Part shown: positions 22,901 through 33,747 of the stretch, piece by piece
Numbering within the stretch: position 1 is the stretch's first letter
Layout of the letters: the number at the start of each line of letters is the position of its first letter
DNA from: Ceratobasidium sp. AG-K
Taxonomy: Eukaryota > Basidiomycota > Agaricomycetes > Cantharellales > Ceratobasidiaceae
Direction: 5' to 3'
DNA: 64,000 nucleotides
Assembly (NCBI GenBank): GCA_037039685.1
Contig: JAWNGF010000001.1
Span: 6,324,001 to 6,388,000, forward strand
Translations under genes and position numbers: made by a program
The notes under the pieces: model-generated
Told to the model about the DNA's origin: nothing
Seen by the model: the letters and a program-made list of their open reading frames with translations, nothing else
Databases searched by the model: none

Positions 22901-24657
22901 GCTGTTGATCCAGTCGGAAGCGCTGCGGCGCCAGTCGGACGTTACGCGCGAAGAACAGGCGACGAGGATCAGGCAGCTAGAAGACCGATTGGCAGACTCG
23001 GCGGCGGCGGCAGAAAAGGCTCGCGAAACGGCGCAAGTGGCGACGGAGCAGCGACGCAAGGCCGAAGAGGCCAGCCACGCGGCAGATGCGGAACGAACCA
23101 AGCTTGGGGTCTTGTTGGACGCGGAACGGGCGCTGGTCAATAGCGAACGAGCAGCGCTCGCACGGGAACGAGAGGCCAAGGCCGTTGTCGAGTCCAAGCT
23201 GGCCGCGGCCGAGGCTCGATTGTCGGCAGAGCAAAGACGGAGTGCCGAGACCAGCGAGGAGGCTGAAAAGGAGCGAACCAAGGCCAAGGACTTTTTGGAC
23301 GCGGAAAAGGCGATTGTTGTTGCGCAAGAGGCCACACTCGAGCGCGAGCGGGAGATTCGGGCTGAAATCGAGGCCAAGCTTGAAGCGAGCGAGGCTAGGC
23401 TCGAGGCGGAGCAGGCGCGCCATGCCGAGGCGCTCAAGAGCCTTGAGACGACGCTGCAACAAGATCTTGCACGCGTAATGGGTCTGGTCGAGTCGGAGCG
23501 GAGGTTGGTTCAGAATGAGCGGGCCAAGGTGGTTGAGGAGCACGATGCACGGTCCAAGGTCGAGAAGGAGCTCGTCATGCTCAAGGAAGGGTTGGATACG
23601 ACCACCGGCAAGCTCAAGGCGAGCGACGAGAGCCTCACCAAGGCTCAGGAAGATCTGTCAGCCGCTCAAAGGGAGCTCAATTCCCTCAAGGATAAACTGC
23701 ATGACACCGAGCTACGAGAGCACAGTCTTCGATCCCAGATTTATAATTGGCATGGACAGCTCAACGCCGCTCGCGAAACGACGGTAGCAGCGGAAGGTCG
23801 TGCCAAAGTGGCAGAGGAGCGAGTCAGACTGTCTGAGCTCGAGCTCCGTCACAAGACGATGGACGCGGCCAATATATACCAACAGCTCACTACGGAAAAG
23901 GAGGTGCTCATGATGGAACGGGCTACCTTGGCCCGGGAACGCCTCGCGCGCAAGGATCTCGAGAAGCAACTGGCGCAGTTCGGAGGGCGGACTGTGTTCT
24001 CGACGAAGCAGACTACCGAGCCCCACCGACAGCTTCAAGACGCCCAGTCTTCCAACGAGCAGATGCAGACCCAACGAAGTAAGTCGCCTTGCGTACGTCT
24101 AGATTTGGCTTCTCATTGTGAATTTAGCCATGTTGCATATTGCTCGTACGCGCATACAAGAGCTGGAACAGGCGATTCAACGCGTCGAGCATGAATTAGA
24201 TGTGTCTCGCAGCGCTGAAGCGACTGCAAAGACGATGCTCCAACTCGGATGGGGGCCCCACTACCAAGCTGGAAGGTCAACCATTCGTCGTACCCACTCC
24301 TCCCCCGTTTCAGACATTGTCGCCGATCGCCAGTCGGACGAGACGGACGAAGACGCGGAGCAAGAGACGCCCAATCCGTTTGTCTCATTAGTCAAGCCGC
24401 CGCGTCAGCAGAGCTTCAAACTCAAACGAAGCGTGCTCCCCGCCCGCCTACTCAAGGTCGACATGCCACAAGGCGAGGGTGTCGAAATTGACTTGGGCGG
24501 TCTTCCTGCAAACCCCACCGCAATTATCGACTTGTTGCACAGGTCAAAGTGCGCGGGCGTGTTTTGGGATATCATCATGGATGAGTATGGCGCCATGGGC
24601 TGTTTCGATGCTGCCGAGGCAGTCGCAGCTGGCAAGATAAAACACCAGCGACAATAG
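19995..24657 (+). CDS. Large proline-rich coiled-coil protein (unknown)
   Basis: About 1,430 residues from eight or so exons. The compact N-terminal domain starts MNTTPNVANLFDRNPLHVTH, then IYERAGKILLIQRWKDIKSG, FLLFETEQAASACCSRIGA and CAPSWWRFVAQMYVSNKMWA; it may be a folded module but I do not recognise it. Residues of roughly 300-650 are P/S/T/A-rich and low-complexity. A basic patch PRKRKAELDPRAF..LKRRRHRASSKS follows near 22330. From 22750 to 23990 a long alanine/glutamate-rich coiled coil includes internally similar 65-residue units (AERTKLGVLLDAERALVNSE; KERTKAKDFLDAEKAIVVAQ). The last exon ends with an acidic linker and a small conserved-looking end (MLHIARTRIQELEQAI..GVFWDIIMDEYGAMGCFDAA), with the stop at 24655. 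A scaffold or chromatin-associated protein is possible, but no function is claimed. Confidence 0.7.
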
Positions 24658-24984
24658 ATGTGTATCTTTTCTATGTCTTTTCTAAACTGTTGATATTTGG
24701 CTGGTTGGTGTCTCGATTGGCTTGTGTCTGTGCAATGTATTCTAACTCGATTCGCATGCTGTCTCCTCCCACTGTGATTCATTTCCGGACTATTTAAGCC
24801 TTATGCTACTTTTTCGCGCCAATATCATACTATTCGCTAGTCATTAAGCGGTTCGTGTTTGATTGGTATCAATGATATACATAATGAAGAAACTCAGACG
24901 AATATAAAAAGCGTAAAGATTCTGTTCTTATCGTAGTGTATATGTATAGAAAGCACCATCAATGCTATGGGCATCGTTCAGCCA
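24658..24984. other. Convergent 3' intergenic region
   Basis: AT-rich, with several AATAAA-like stretches and no coding potential. It lies between two convergent genes. Confidence 0.5.
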
Positions 24985-27169
24985 TTACCAAATCTCATCC
25001 ACCTTGGACCTATGAATACAGAATCCCTGGCAGTAAAGTGAGGAACAATCACGCAGAGAGCAAGACGCATGCTCACAGGAGTCACCCATTCCTTACAGCT
25101 GCAACTCACTCCCGCCCAGTCATAGTTTCCGAGTTTTGATCCACACTTGGGATTAGGACAGATAATCTTTCCAGCCAGCTGCCCCTTTTCCAAGAATGGT
25201 TGCATCCACTTGAGCTGCAAGTCCGGCGGTTAGTATCATTCGCTTTTAGACTACGAAACAAGCTTACGGGTTCGACAAAGTAACCCGAGCATTTAGGGTT
25301 CATCAGAATCGGAGGGCTCCCAGCAGGACTCTGCGAAATCGGAGTCATTCCGGTTAAGCCCGAGTTCTTGAATGCCAGGGCGACAGAAGGCCGGCGGAGA
25401 GCAGCCAGCTTAGGCGGAAGGGTCGAATACAGCTCACTGGACGCTTGGTACGTGGGCGAGGTTGGATTGACTTGGTACGCAGGCGACGTCGGGGCCTCCG
25501 TCTCCATTTCATTCTCTTGGGCAACAACAGCTTGAGCAATGGCCGGGTCTATAGCCTGCATGGCGTCGCGGCCGGGCGTGACCTCATCCTGGGGTGTGCG
25601 TGGCAACTCGAGTTCCCTGCGCATGCTCGCAGGAAGCGATATGCGGTGTGGTGTACCTCGCCGGACAGCAACGCCATTGACCGAGTTTGCACGTAGGGTC
25701 TGCACACGCCCGTTGCCGGTAATCGCACCACCAGGCGGGGTAGTGGTCGAGGTTGAACTTGGTACTTCGTCATCCTCGTCCTCGTCGTCTACAGCGTAAT
25801 CATCAGGCCCGTCATCGTCATTGGCGGGCGTCATGGCGAGCGTACTGAGCTTCTTGATGGCTTCCGATGCGATGATACTCGGGCGCCGGTCGGGGTGTGT
25901 ATTATATCCATTGGAGTCGTTCTCGACTGGCTGGATGGTCGAGAGCGGAGCGAGGCCGCTGCCAATGATTCCACCGGGAGTCACGGATTGGTTGAGGGAC
26001 GAACGACGAACGGCTCGAGCGGCAAATGATGAGCGACGGGATCCAGCTGGCGAGATGCTCGAGAGCTGGAGTCCATTGGCTACGACGTCGCCCTCTTTAA
26101 AAGACGGACGACGAGAAACTGTAGCCGAGCCAGCGACAGAAATGGGTGTGCTGGGACCGATTTGAGAGTGGTCCATCATATGCTCGCGAGTTGCTAGTTC
26201 ACGGCTAGTAGACATATTAGACAAGCTCTTTCATTGGCTATTAAAAACTTACCGGCACATCTTGCACCTGATCCGGCGGCGTGGCCCACCTGGAGTCGCT
26301 GGCGCCGATGCAGTAGGAGTCCGAGGATAGCTCGCAATCATGGACATGTCCGGTGCTGAGCCGTCTCCGTCTACAGAAATGATCAACTCACCTACCAAGC
26401 CAACGACACACAAACTCACTAATAATTTGGTCTGCTGTCCGTTCAAGGTAATATTCTCGGATATTCTTGTCTCGCTTGGTGATCTTACAATATGCGGCGT
26501 GGAAAACTTCAAGTTGATGGAGGAATGAAGGGTTTGGCCTAGGATCGTTGGAAATGGATCAGCTATCCATCTACTCTCGATCAAAAAATGCGTACTGGAT
26601 ACTCGGCCGAACTTCTCGAATAAGCTCGAGAGCCCCATTAGGATCTAGGCCTTCGCTGTACATCAGGTAGGCAGCCGCAATAGTTGCGCTTCGACCTAAA
26701 TCGAGGAAAATCAAACAAACGATGTAAGCTTCGAAGTGCCAGCGCTGTATCCACACGCACTCATTCCAGCCATGCAATGTATGAGAACCCCATCACCGCT
26801 GGATAGTGATTTCTGTATGAACGCGATGGTCGCTGGCAGATAGGAAAGGACGTCTTGTTCTTCAGTGTCGTCCAAAGGGATTTGGTGCCGCTGCATGGTC
26901 TAAGTAACACGCCAGTACATTAGCTTAATTCCATTGCCAAGTAGCAAGGGATTTGGGATGATGGAAGTAGTGTTGGGATGTACAAGTCGACACACACAGC
27001 GATTCTCACGACAGCTCAAGCATGGTTATCAACTTACCTCGTGGACCCGAACCTTCCCTCTCATACAACTCACTACATACTTGACACCAGCCATGTTCAA
27101 AAGCTCGATACTGGTCGCGGCCTGAAAGTCGCCAACCCAAAGGTTCTCGATAACTTCATCCATAGACAT
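24985..27169 (-). CDS. YVH1: Dual-specificity phosphatase Yvh1 / DUSP12
   Basis: Multi-exon gene. The DSP domain starts MSMDEVIENLWVGDFQAATS. The P-loop VLIHCMAGMSRSATIAAAYL is assembled across an intron, giving a complete HCxxGxxRS active site. After it come LDPNGALELIREVRPSI, FHAAYCKITKRDKNIREYY and the first zinc-ligand segment RIRCKMCRRELATREHMMDH. The C-terminal zinc-binding domain has WMQPFLEKGQLAGKIICPNP, CGSKLGNYDWAGVSCSCKEW and FCIHRSKVDEIW, with the stop at 24985. Yvh1 releases Mrt4 from pre-60S ribosomes through this zinc domain. A serine/proline-rich insert of roughly 270 residues (26190-25330) separates the zinc-ligand segments, making the protein much longer than yeast Yvh1. ATG 27169 fits the domain start. 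Confidence 0.92.
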
Positions 27170-27511
27170 GTTGGAGGGTGAAAACGGGATGTGGTTGGCG
27201 CTATGGGTGAATTAACGTAGCAGAACGAAATCAGGTGGGATAGAGGTGGAAGTGGTTCGGGAAGTCGCGGCTCTTGCAAACGAGGTCTCTGGGTAATCGC
27301 AAGGTCATGTGCAGGGGAGATATAGCCAGGCCAAGACTGAGTCGGCAGTCAGCAATATGACTAGTTCGGAAGCGCAGCGTAGTGCGCAGAGCTTTATGCA
27401 GTTTATAGCACTCAGCTAACGGCGCTTGATGATGGTGGAGCACCGCAGCAGGGCAAATCATCGCAAAGAAATACATCCCGCCATTTGCATATTCCCTACG
27501 GTGCCGTATCC

Positions 27512-28348
27512 ATGACGTCGTCACCACGCCAGTTACGTCTGTCTGCCTGCAGCGACCCATGTCCCTCGCCATCAACCACATATACGAGTGTGCCAAATTC
27601 GGCTGTGTGTCCGTGGACGGCGCTTGTTCGAACCTCAGAACACCTTGCTCCGAAATTTACTGGCAAGCACAGAACAACCCGCCGTTCACGTGCACTGGAC
27701 GCTGTTCTCTGGTTCCTGTTAAAAATCCAGACTCTGAAGGAATCAATCCCGCAGGGGAACCGAATATGTTCGCCTGGCTGAGATGATCCCGCACATCCAC
27801 TCTTGGCATCCGAAGTCCTGAGCGATTATGCGGTACCGAGTGTCACCCATGTGAGGCTGAACCAGGAGAGACGACCTGAATCGAGCCATCGACAATCTCT
27901 TCAGAGCAGATGTCGGAGATAGAGCTATCTGTCGAATCAGGGATGGACTCCGCCTTGAGCAATCAACTTTCGAGGATTATAAACTCAGCCCCGGTCTCCT
28001 TGACCAAACTTTGCTCAATCCACAGACAGAGCTATCGACTGGTCGCACCGCGTCATCGTTCTAAACGTAGAGCAAGGCTTTTAGATGGATCAAGAGGTTG
28101 GATAGATTAGGGAGGGTGGTCTTGTACCACAACTCCACATCACCGATCAGCACTACATTCCACTTGCGTTGCAAGCTGATATGTACCAGCAACCAGCGAG
28201 CGCTCTGGCTATTATTGCACGGCCACGGGAATTTACCACGTACATCGACCCACGGATTCAGTCTCTGATGCCAAACAGCGGCAGATCGCGGGTGGCCAAA
28301 CTCCCGAAGTCTAGCGGTCAACACCCTCTAGGGACTGATGCCAACTAG
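27512..28348 (+). CDS. Tentative gene, unrecognised product
   Basis: Four stretches of open frame can be joined by plausible short introns into one frame of about 220 residues: 27512-27714 (ending RTTRRSRALDAVLW), about 27758-27817 (GTEYVRLAEMIPHIHSWHPK), about 27869-28047 (RDDLNRAIDNLFRADVGD to NPQTELSTGRTA), then, after a 59-base GT..AG intron, EGGLVPQLHITDQHYIPLAL to SGQHPLGTDAN with the stop at 28346. The last junction is the most convincing; the first intron would be only 43 bases. No motif is recognised. The region may be a degraded gene, and the other strand has competing frames near 27300-27600. Confidence 0.3.
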
Positions 28349-28821
28349 TTTTAAGGTGTTTAACCTATCAGAAAACAGTCCAAATTATACGAGTGAGAAT
28401 AAGCGATATCTCTTGCTCATACCTGACTGTGCAGTGCTCTTGTCCTGTCGCATTGGCAAGTTATATCAGAGCACTACACGGCAACTACCGTGTTCATGCG
28501 ATTAGTAAATGTAGTGGGGCTCGCTCCCGAATTTGCCTCAATATTTCCCGCGAACCGAAGTTCTTCTGATGGAGAAGAAGGTTTGGAATGAAAGATATAA
28601 TTAGTCTGGAAACAACTGCGTCCCTCGGAAATAACATAAAAACCCCACAAGGGCATTTCATCCCTACACGATTTACATTGGCATAAGCCCGAAAACAACC
28701 CCGATAACAACAATACAGCACATGATCGTACATCTACAAGTCCATGGTATACAACATCCAAACGGGGGACGTAAATCCCGTTGGGAGTCCTCATGATGCT
28801 CGATGTTCCAAAATAAGAAAA

Positions 28822-29435
28822 TCACATGATTACACAGTCCGTGGGCCGGGTCTTCTTCGATGATCGTTGACCGTGCGCAAATGCCTCCTTGGTTTTCCTC
28901 GACCGCTAAAGCATCCCCTCAGTCTAACATCCAGGCATTTGAACTGTTTCTTGCTCACCTTTACTGATCTAGGTGCATGGTCGTCTTGGTCGTCGCTAAA
29001 AGTTGATGATCGTATTTCCCCAGTCAGCGGTTGCCCGTCTTCAGAGACCCTCACCCGCCACATAGTAGCGGGGAGAGATTTGGATCGTACGGCAGGTTTA
29101 GCGTCTGGAGGTGAGGAGTCGATGGATTGCGACTCCCTGTGTACATTGGGTGATGAGACGAGTGGTGTGGGTCCGGGTCGAACTGGATTGAGGGGTAATG
29201 AATTGGAGTGGGGCCCAAGCATGACAGAGTGCCTTAGAGATCGTTTATCCAGTGCTCGGTTTATATCTGCAAATGCAGCAGCGTTCGACGCACGATATGG
29301 AGACGGGAAATACCCAGGTTGCATTTTGGGGGGCTGGTCTGATGGCAACGGGGACAAAGTGTCTTCAGCCAAGGACTCACGCGACCAGCTAGACGGCTGG
29401 ATGAGCTGTGAGGGGAGGGCGACGATGGCAGACAT
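28822..29435 (-). CDS. Small CaaX-box protein, copy 3 (unknown function)
   Basis: Two exons encoding about 185 residues. It starts MSAIVALPSQLIQPSSW, with the core PSPYRASNAAAFADINRALD, KRSLRHSVMLGP and a disordered S/P-rich middle. After HAPRSVK a GTGAGC..TTTAG intron of about 53 bases leads to the last exon RSRKTKEAFAHGQRSSKKTR and PTDCVIM, with the stop at 28822. Reading through the intron hides the CaaX box. Start, core, intron position and phase, and tail (KEAFxH, SSxKxRPxxC) match the gene at 2069, on the other strand 26 kb away. The CVIM end plus the SSKKTR basic patch suggest farnesylation and plasma-membrane targeting, an inference from known CaaX proteins. No catalytic domain is visible. 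Confidence 0.78.
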
Positions 29436-31899
29436 GAGAGGTAAAGGGGTCAGAAACGTTTTGTTAGCGTCTCCTGGTTGGGTCTTAAGAGTTCGGATGG
29501 CAAATGCATTACGGCATCAGGGCGTCTAGGAAGTTGAGTTTGCGCTGGTGGATGATCTGACCCAAGAGATCATGTCAGGCAGGGCTGTGCCCACCGAGAC
29601 GTCGTTGTACCTTGCCTTGTAGCTACTTCCTTTACGTCTGTAAATAGGGATTTGACCACTACATTCCTTAATCTGCAACTTCCCTTGTCAAACCTGTCAA
29701 ATGTGCCAGCATAAGCTCTGCGCTTGAGCGATTTTCTTGAATAACCGGTTTAGATTGGGCAATGACCCGATACCACATGGTCCCATAACATCACGACGTC
29801 GACGTGGATCAACGGATTGGCACCGCCTTAGCCCCAACACCCAAGCCAAAGCGCAAGGGCAACACCGGCGATGTTGTCAAGGCACATAACTTGGCCGGCG
29901 TCTATATAGCGCGATAGATATCAAACGCGGGGATGTAAAATGTCCGAAAGCGTCCAAGGAGGCAAGACAATTAATTGCGTTGACCCTCGTTATCAATGTT
30001 TTAACGACCAACGTGGCGACGTGTGCGAGTTTGTTGACTTCGGGTTGGAATAAATATAGCCAAAAGGACGAGAAGCCGGCCGTAGAGGAAGAACCCACAT
30101 GGTGCTGTACAATTAGAATAATCTTTCAAAAGATGTGGGCTAAAATCACTCGTCTTTGAACGTCATTTCTCGTCCTTGTGATAGCTATGCTGTTCAGTAT
30201 CGAAGACAAGGCGGATTTATCACTCGCAAAGCCGGGTATGCTGGGAGAGCGTATCGGTCAATTGATGGTGGTTCTTGGTGTTCCACGCTCTATCGGCCCG
30301 GGCCGCCACCCAAACGAAAACCGGTACCGGCTATGTAGGTATATGCGTCCGCGGGCGGAAAGTTCTCAGACAGAGTTTTGTTTGATTGTTGAGGGTGCGC
30401 ATAACCCATTTTCGTTAGATAATGATAGTGGGGAACATGGCACACGGGGTACCAGGTGACTATACTGGTGCGTAAATATCCAAAAAGATTGGCATAACGT
30501 CGGTCTACATATATTGTACGAGGTGGGCAAACCAGTCAAATGTCGGGAACTAATGATAGAACTTCTTGGGCAGCCCGAACAACACATACAAAGACGTTGG
30601 CAGGTGTACGAGACACTTCCGGAAGTCGATTATTGGGTTCATCGTGTCCTAGCTCTCGGCTGTATGATCAGAACGAACGGAGAGTACATTATCTGAATAC
30701 TGGGGGACATATGCGGTTAAGGTGGCTGCCGATGTGCGCGTACTAGCAGGCCAATTGATTCTCAGGTGCCTATAATTCAAACCTAGGCTACCTAGGTCTG
30801 TCCTCGACTCGGAAACGCGTGAGGTTATGATTAACGAGTGGTGCACTCACACGGGGGAGGAGCCGTGAAATTGGGCAGAACTGAGCAGTTGCGGGGCAAA
30901 CGAGTGTATTGTATGAAGTTTGAAGCCAGCCAGCATACTGGTCGGGCCGCTATTGAGCTCGACAGCATCTGCTGCAACCACACTTGCGACTTGATCAGGG
31001 CTCGGTCCTGTAAGGTATCTCGCTCCACCATAGGATCACTCCAGTTCTTGTTAGAGGGCGAACATTTTCTATCAATCGTTGACGGGCTGCCCTCGCTAGC
31101 GTCTCAGTGCAATATCTCAAGGTTGGAGTGCCTACGAAATCCTAATCAGCAAGTTGGTGCGGAATGAGTGTACTAACCCGAAATTGCATTTAATATTACC
31201 GCCGTGAACTGATTTGGGTATGCAGCGTTCCAACAAGGTTCACCGATACTAGATATCGGCGTTTACGCGTAGATACGGCGCTTCCCCGGTGGGAAGTCGC
31301 GTCTTGCCTAGTTGTGTCCATACTATAATACCAAGTTTAGGACTCGAACCCATCAAGTTTACATCAAGCCCCGATGGTGGCGTTTACTAAACGCCTAGTA
31401 GACGGATCATAATGAAGATATTTGGGAGCATGTTTCGGAAGAGCGGTCGAAACCTCAGTGGTTCAGACTGGGGAAGATCTAGAAGGTCGAGGTCGCCTGT
31501 ACGATCCTCCGGCGCTAACAGGTTTGGAAGTATTATATACGTGTATACAATGTAGCGCTCAAAGAAGGCGCAGACTTAATTCAGTAGGTTCATTTCACAG
31601 TTGCCGACTCGGAACCAGGTCATATGTCGACCAGTTTGACCATCAGTAATCAATATTGAAACTAATACCTCTCATTTGTCCTGCGTCAACATTAGGCAAT
31701 GGTCGTACGAAACCAGCCTTCACGCCATCAAAACTCAAGCAAACGTCGGACAGAGTCACGTAGTTTTGAGCTTTTATAGAAGAAAAGAGAACTGTACATA
31801 ACTTCACGATGATTGAATGGAACGTGGCATAGCAAGTACACATAACGCATATGCATTGAACCTCAAAAGGGACTAATAACAGCACGACCCATCCTCTGC
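29436..31899. other. 2.5 kb without a supported gene
   Basis: Only short frames (under about 110 codons) on both strands, with no motif and no consistent splice-joined frame. The stretch could hold decayed sequence or an unrecognised noncoding gene. Confidence 0.45.
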
Positions 31900-32738
31900 T
31901 CACTCAGCCGCAACAGCCGGGAACTCGAAGACGACATCCTTGCCAGTGAGTCGGCGGTAGATGGACGAGAACGAATCGAGCTTGTACTCGAGGGTGTTCT
32001 GGTCTTTTGAGTCAAGGAACCTTCAAATGGATATAACGTTGGGTTTCATTTACTAGACTTAATTCAATCAACTCACACTTTGAGCAGCTTGCTGCCGTCA
32101 ACAGCGACGCGAGTTCGTTTGCCGACAATGTCAGTCGGGAAGACGAGGTCCTCGAGGATCTTCTCGTGAACAGAGGTCAAAGTGCGGGAACCTGTTTCGT
32201 ATCGTCAGAGGGACCCAAGGGAGATGATGAGTATCGCGGCACATACGGGGACGCTTTTGCTGGACACGAGATGTCCTGGTGGGCTTCCTCAGCATGCGGC
32301 GTTGCGCAATGAACACAACATGACGGTCGGCAAACTTCTTCTCGAGCTCACGGGTCAACCTGCATATATTTAGTGGATTACAAAGAGTAGCGTCCAAACT
32401 GGCTTACCGGGACTGAACCTTGTGGAACGCCTTCAGTTGGGGAACGGGGACAAAGACGACAATCGCCTTCTTTCCACCCTTGACATCGACCTCCTTGGCC
32501 GCAGAGATCTGTGAAAAGTCGATGGGTCAGCTTACCTGCTCACATCCTCATTCCTCCGCCTACTCAAACTAGAGCACGGCCAAGCAGTAAAACTCACTTG
32601 CAACACACGGAGCTCAGACTTCAGATCCGGCACGTTGTTCTCCAAGTCAATCAAAGCCTGGGCGACCGCAGTCTCAGTCTCGTCAGGCGCAGTCGTAGGG
32701 GCATTGGCCGTGCGGTAGATCTTGTTGTTCACGGACAT
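31900..32738 (-). CDS. RPS7: 40S ribosomal protein eS7
   Basis: About 195 residues in five exons. It starts [20 protein letters not shown] and continues [100 protein letters not shown] and [20 protein letters not shown], ending [11 protein letters not shown] with the stop at 31900. Length and all blocks match the cytosolic small-subunit protein eS7. As with many ribosomal genes of this group, coding sequence is cut by several short introns. An intron in the 5' UTR is possible. Confidence 0.95.
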
Positions 32739-33747
32739 GGCGTAACAATTTTTGGGATGCCGGATAGGAAGGGGTCTGTTAAAAAGGCAGTATTGGTTAG
32801 CACGTCCTGAGATACGAGTTACCGTGCATCGAGTTGCAGCCATTTGAGAATCCTGTCCATCCACATGCTCCATGCCAATCCATCCATCTCGACCCACTGA
32901 GGGTCCCAATTTCCAGCTTATCACTTTAGCGCAGAGTAATGCAGAAGAGAGGCCTTAGGAAACGTTGAAACATGGATTCTCACCGTGTGGAACGGCGACG
33001 ATGGCCAGCGACGTGCTTGGGGTGTCGACAACGGATAATTTGATTCCGGCATACCTGCCCTGGATCCAATCGGGTGGCGTGCTTACTAAGCCTCAGCTTG
33101 TCGCCACTTGATCAGCCCGCTTTCAGAGTGCAGTAGCCAGTTTGCGGCTTCAATCAAGACGTACACAAGTAGTGGTCTGTAGAAGTATCTCCGGATATTA
33201 CGATGATGACCATGCACTATACTATCGTTGGTTGTCTATTACACTCGACGCTGTCCACGCTCTTCGGAGTGACCGCACTCACCTCCTAGCATTCCCCCTT
33301 TCGCAAGCACCAGAATAAGTCGAATGATCCTATGAGGACAAATTTAAATGCATTGATGTATGGTTACAAAGTTGTATGACTTCAAATGTCCTTAGACTCG
33401 ATTTTCCTGTAATCCGCCACTTATAGCCGTCCTCTCGATTGTGGCTTTGGGTTTACCAGAAATTACAGGTCTCACAGCCATGGCTATTTCCATCCCAATT
33501 TTGTAATCCTGATAGGGTCTTTAGGGGAGGGCGGCTGACTTCCATTGCTATCAGCGTTGACAGCTCCCACTATAATACTTCGCCTGTATAACCAGCACGA
33601 CAAAGCGCGGGGGGGGGGGGGCAAATGAACAATTTGGCCCATATATTCACTCGCAACTCCCATACTCAAAAATCGTAGCATTCATTAAATCTTGACCGAT
33701 AACAGCAGCTAAAAATTACGGGAAACAACAAAAATGCCGTCGATATT
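32739..33747. other. Intergenic with a 13-G run
   Basis: Contains the eS7 promoter side and a homopolymer of 13 G at 33609-33621. No gene is supported. Confidence 0.5.

Noticed and set aside
22844..23543. Overlapping minus-strand frames of about 190 codons
   Set aside because: Antisense of the A/E/R-rich coiled coil. They carry Ser/Ala/Leu bias and no motif.
30834..31167. 109-codon plus-strand frame (GGGAVKLGRTEQLR..)
   Set aside because: Isolated, with no recognisable motif and competing frames on the other strand. It is treated as chance.
31335..31410. Possible minus-strand tRNA (ggttcgagtcc)
   Set aside because: The T-stem has mismatches and no 7-bp acceptor stem is present.
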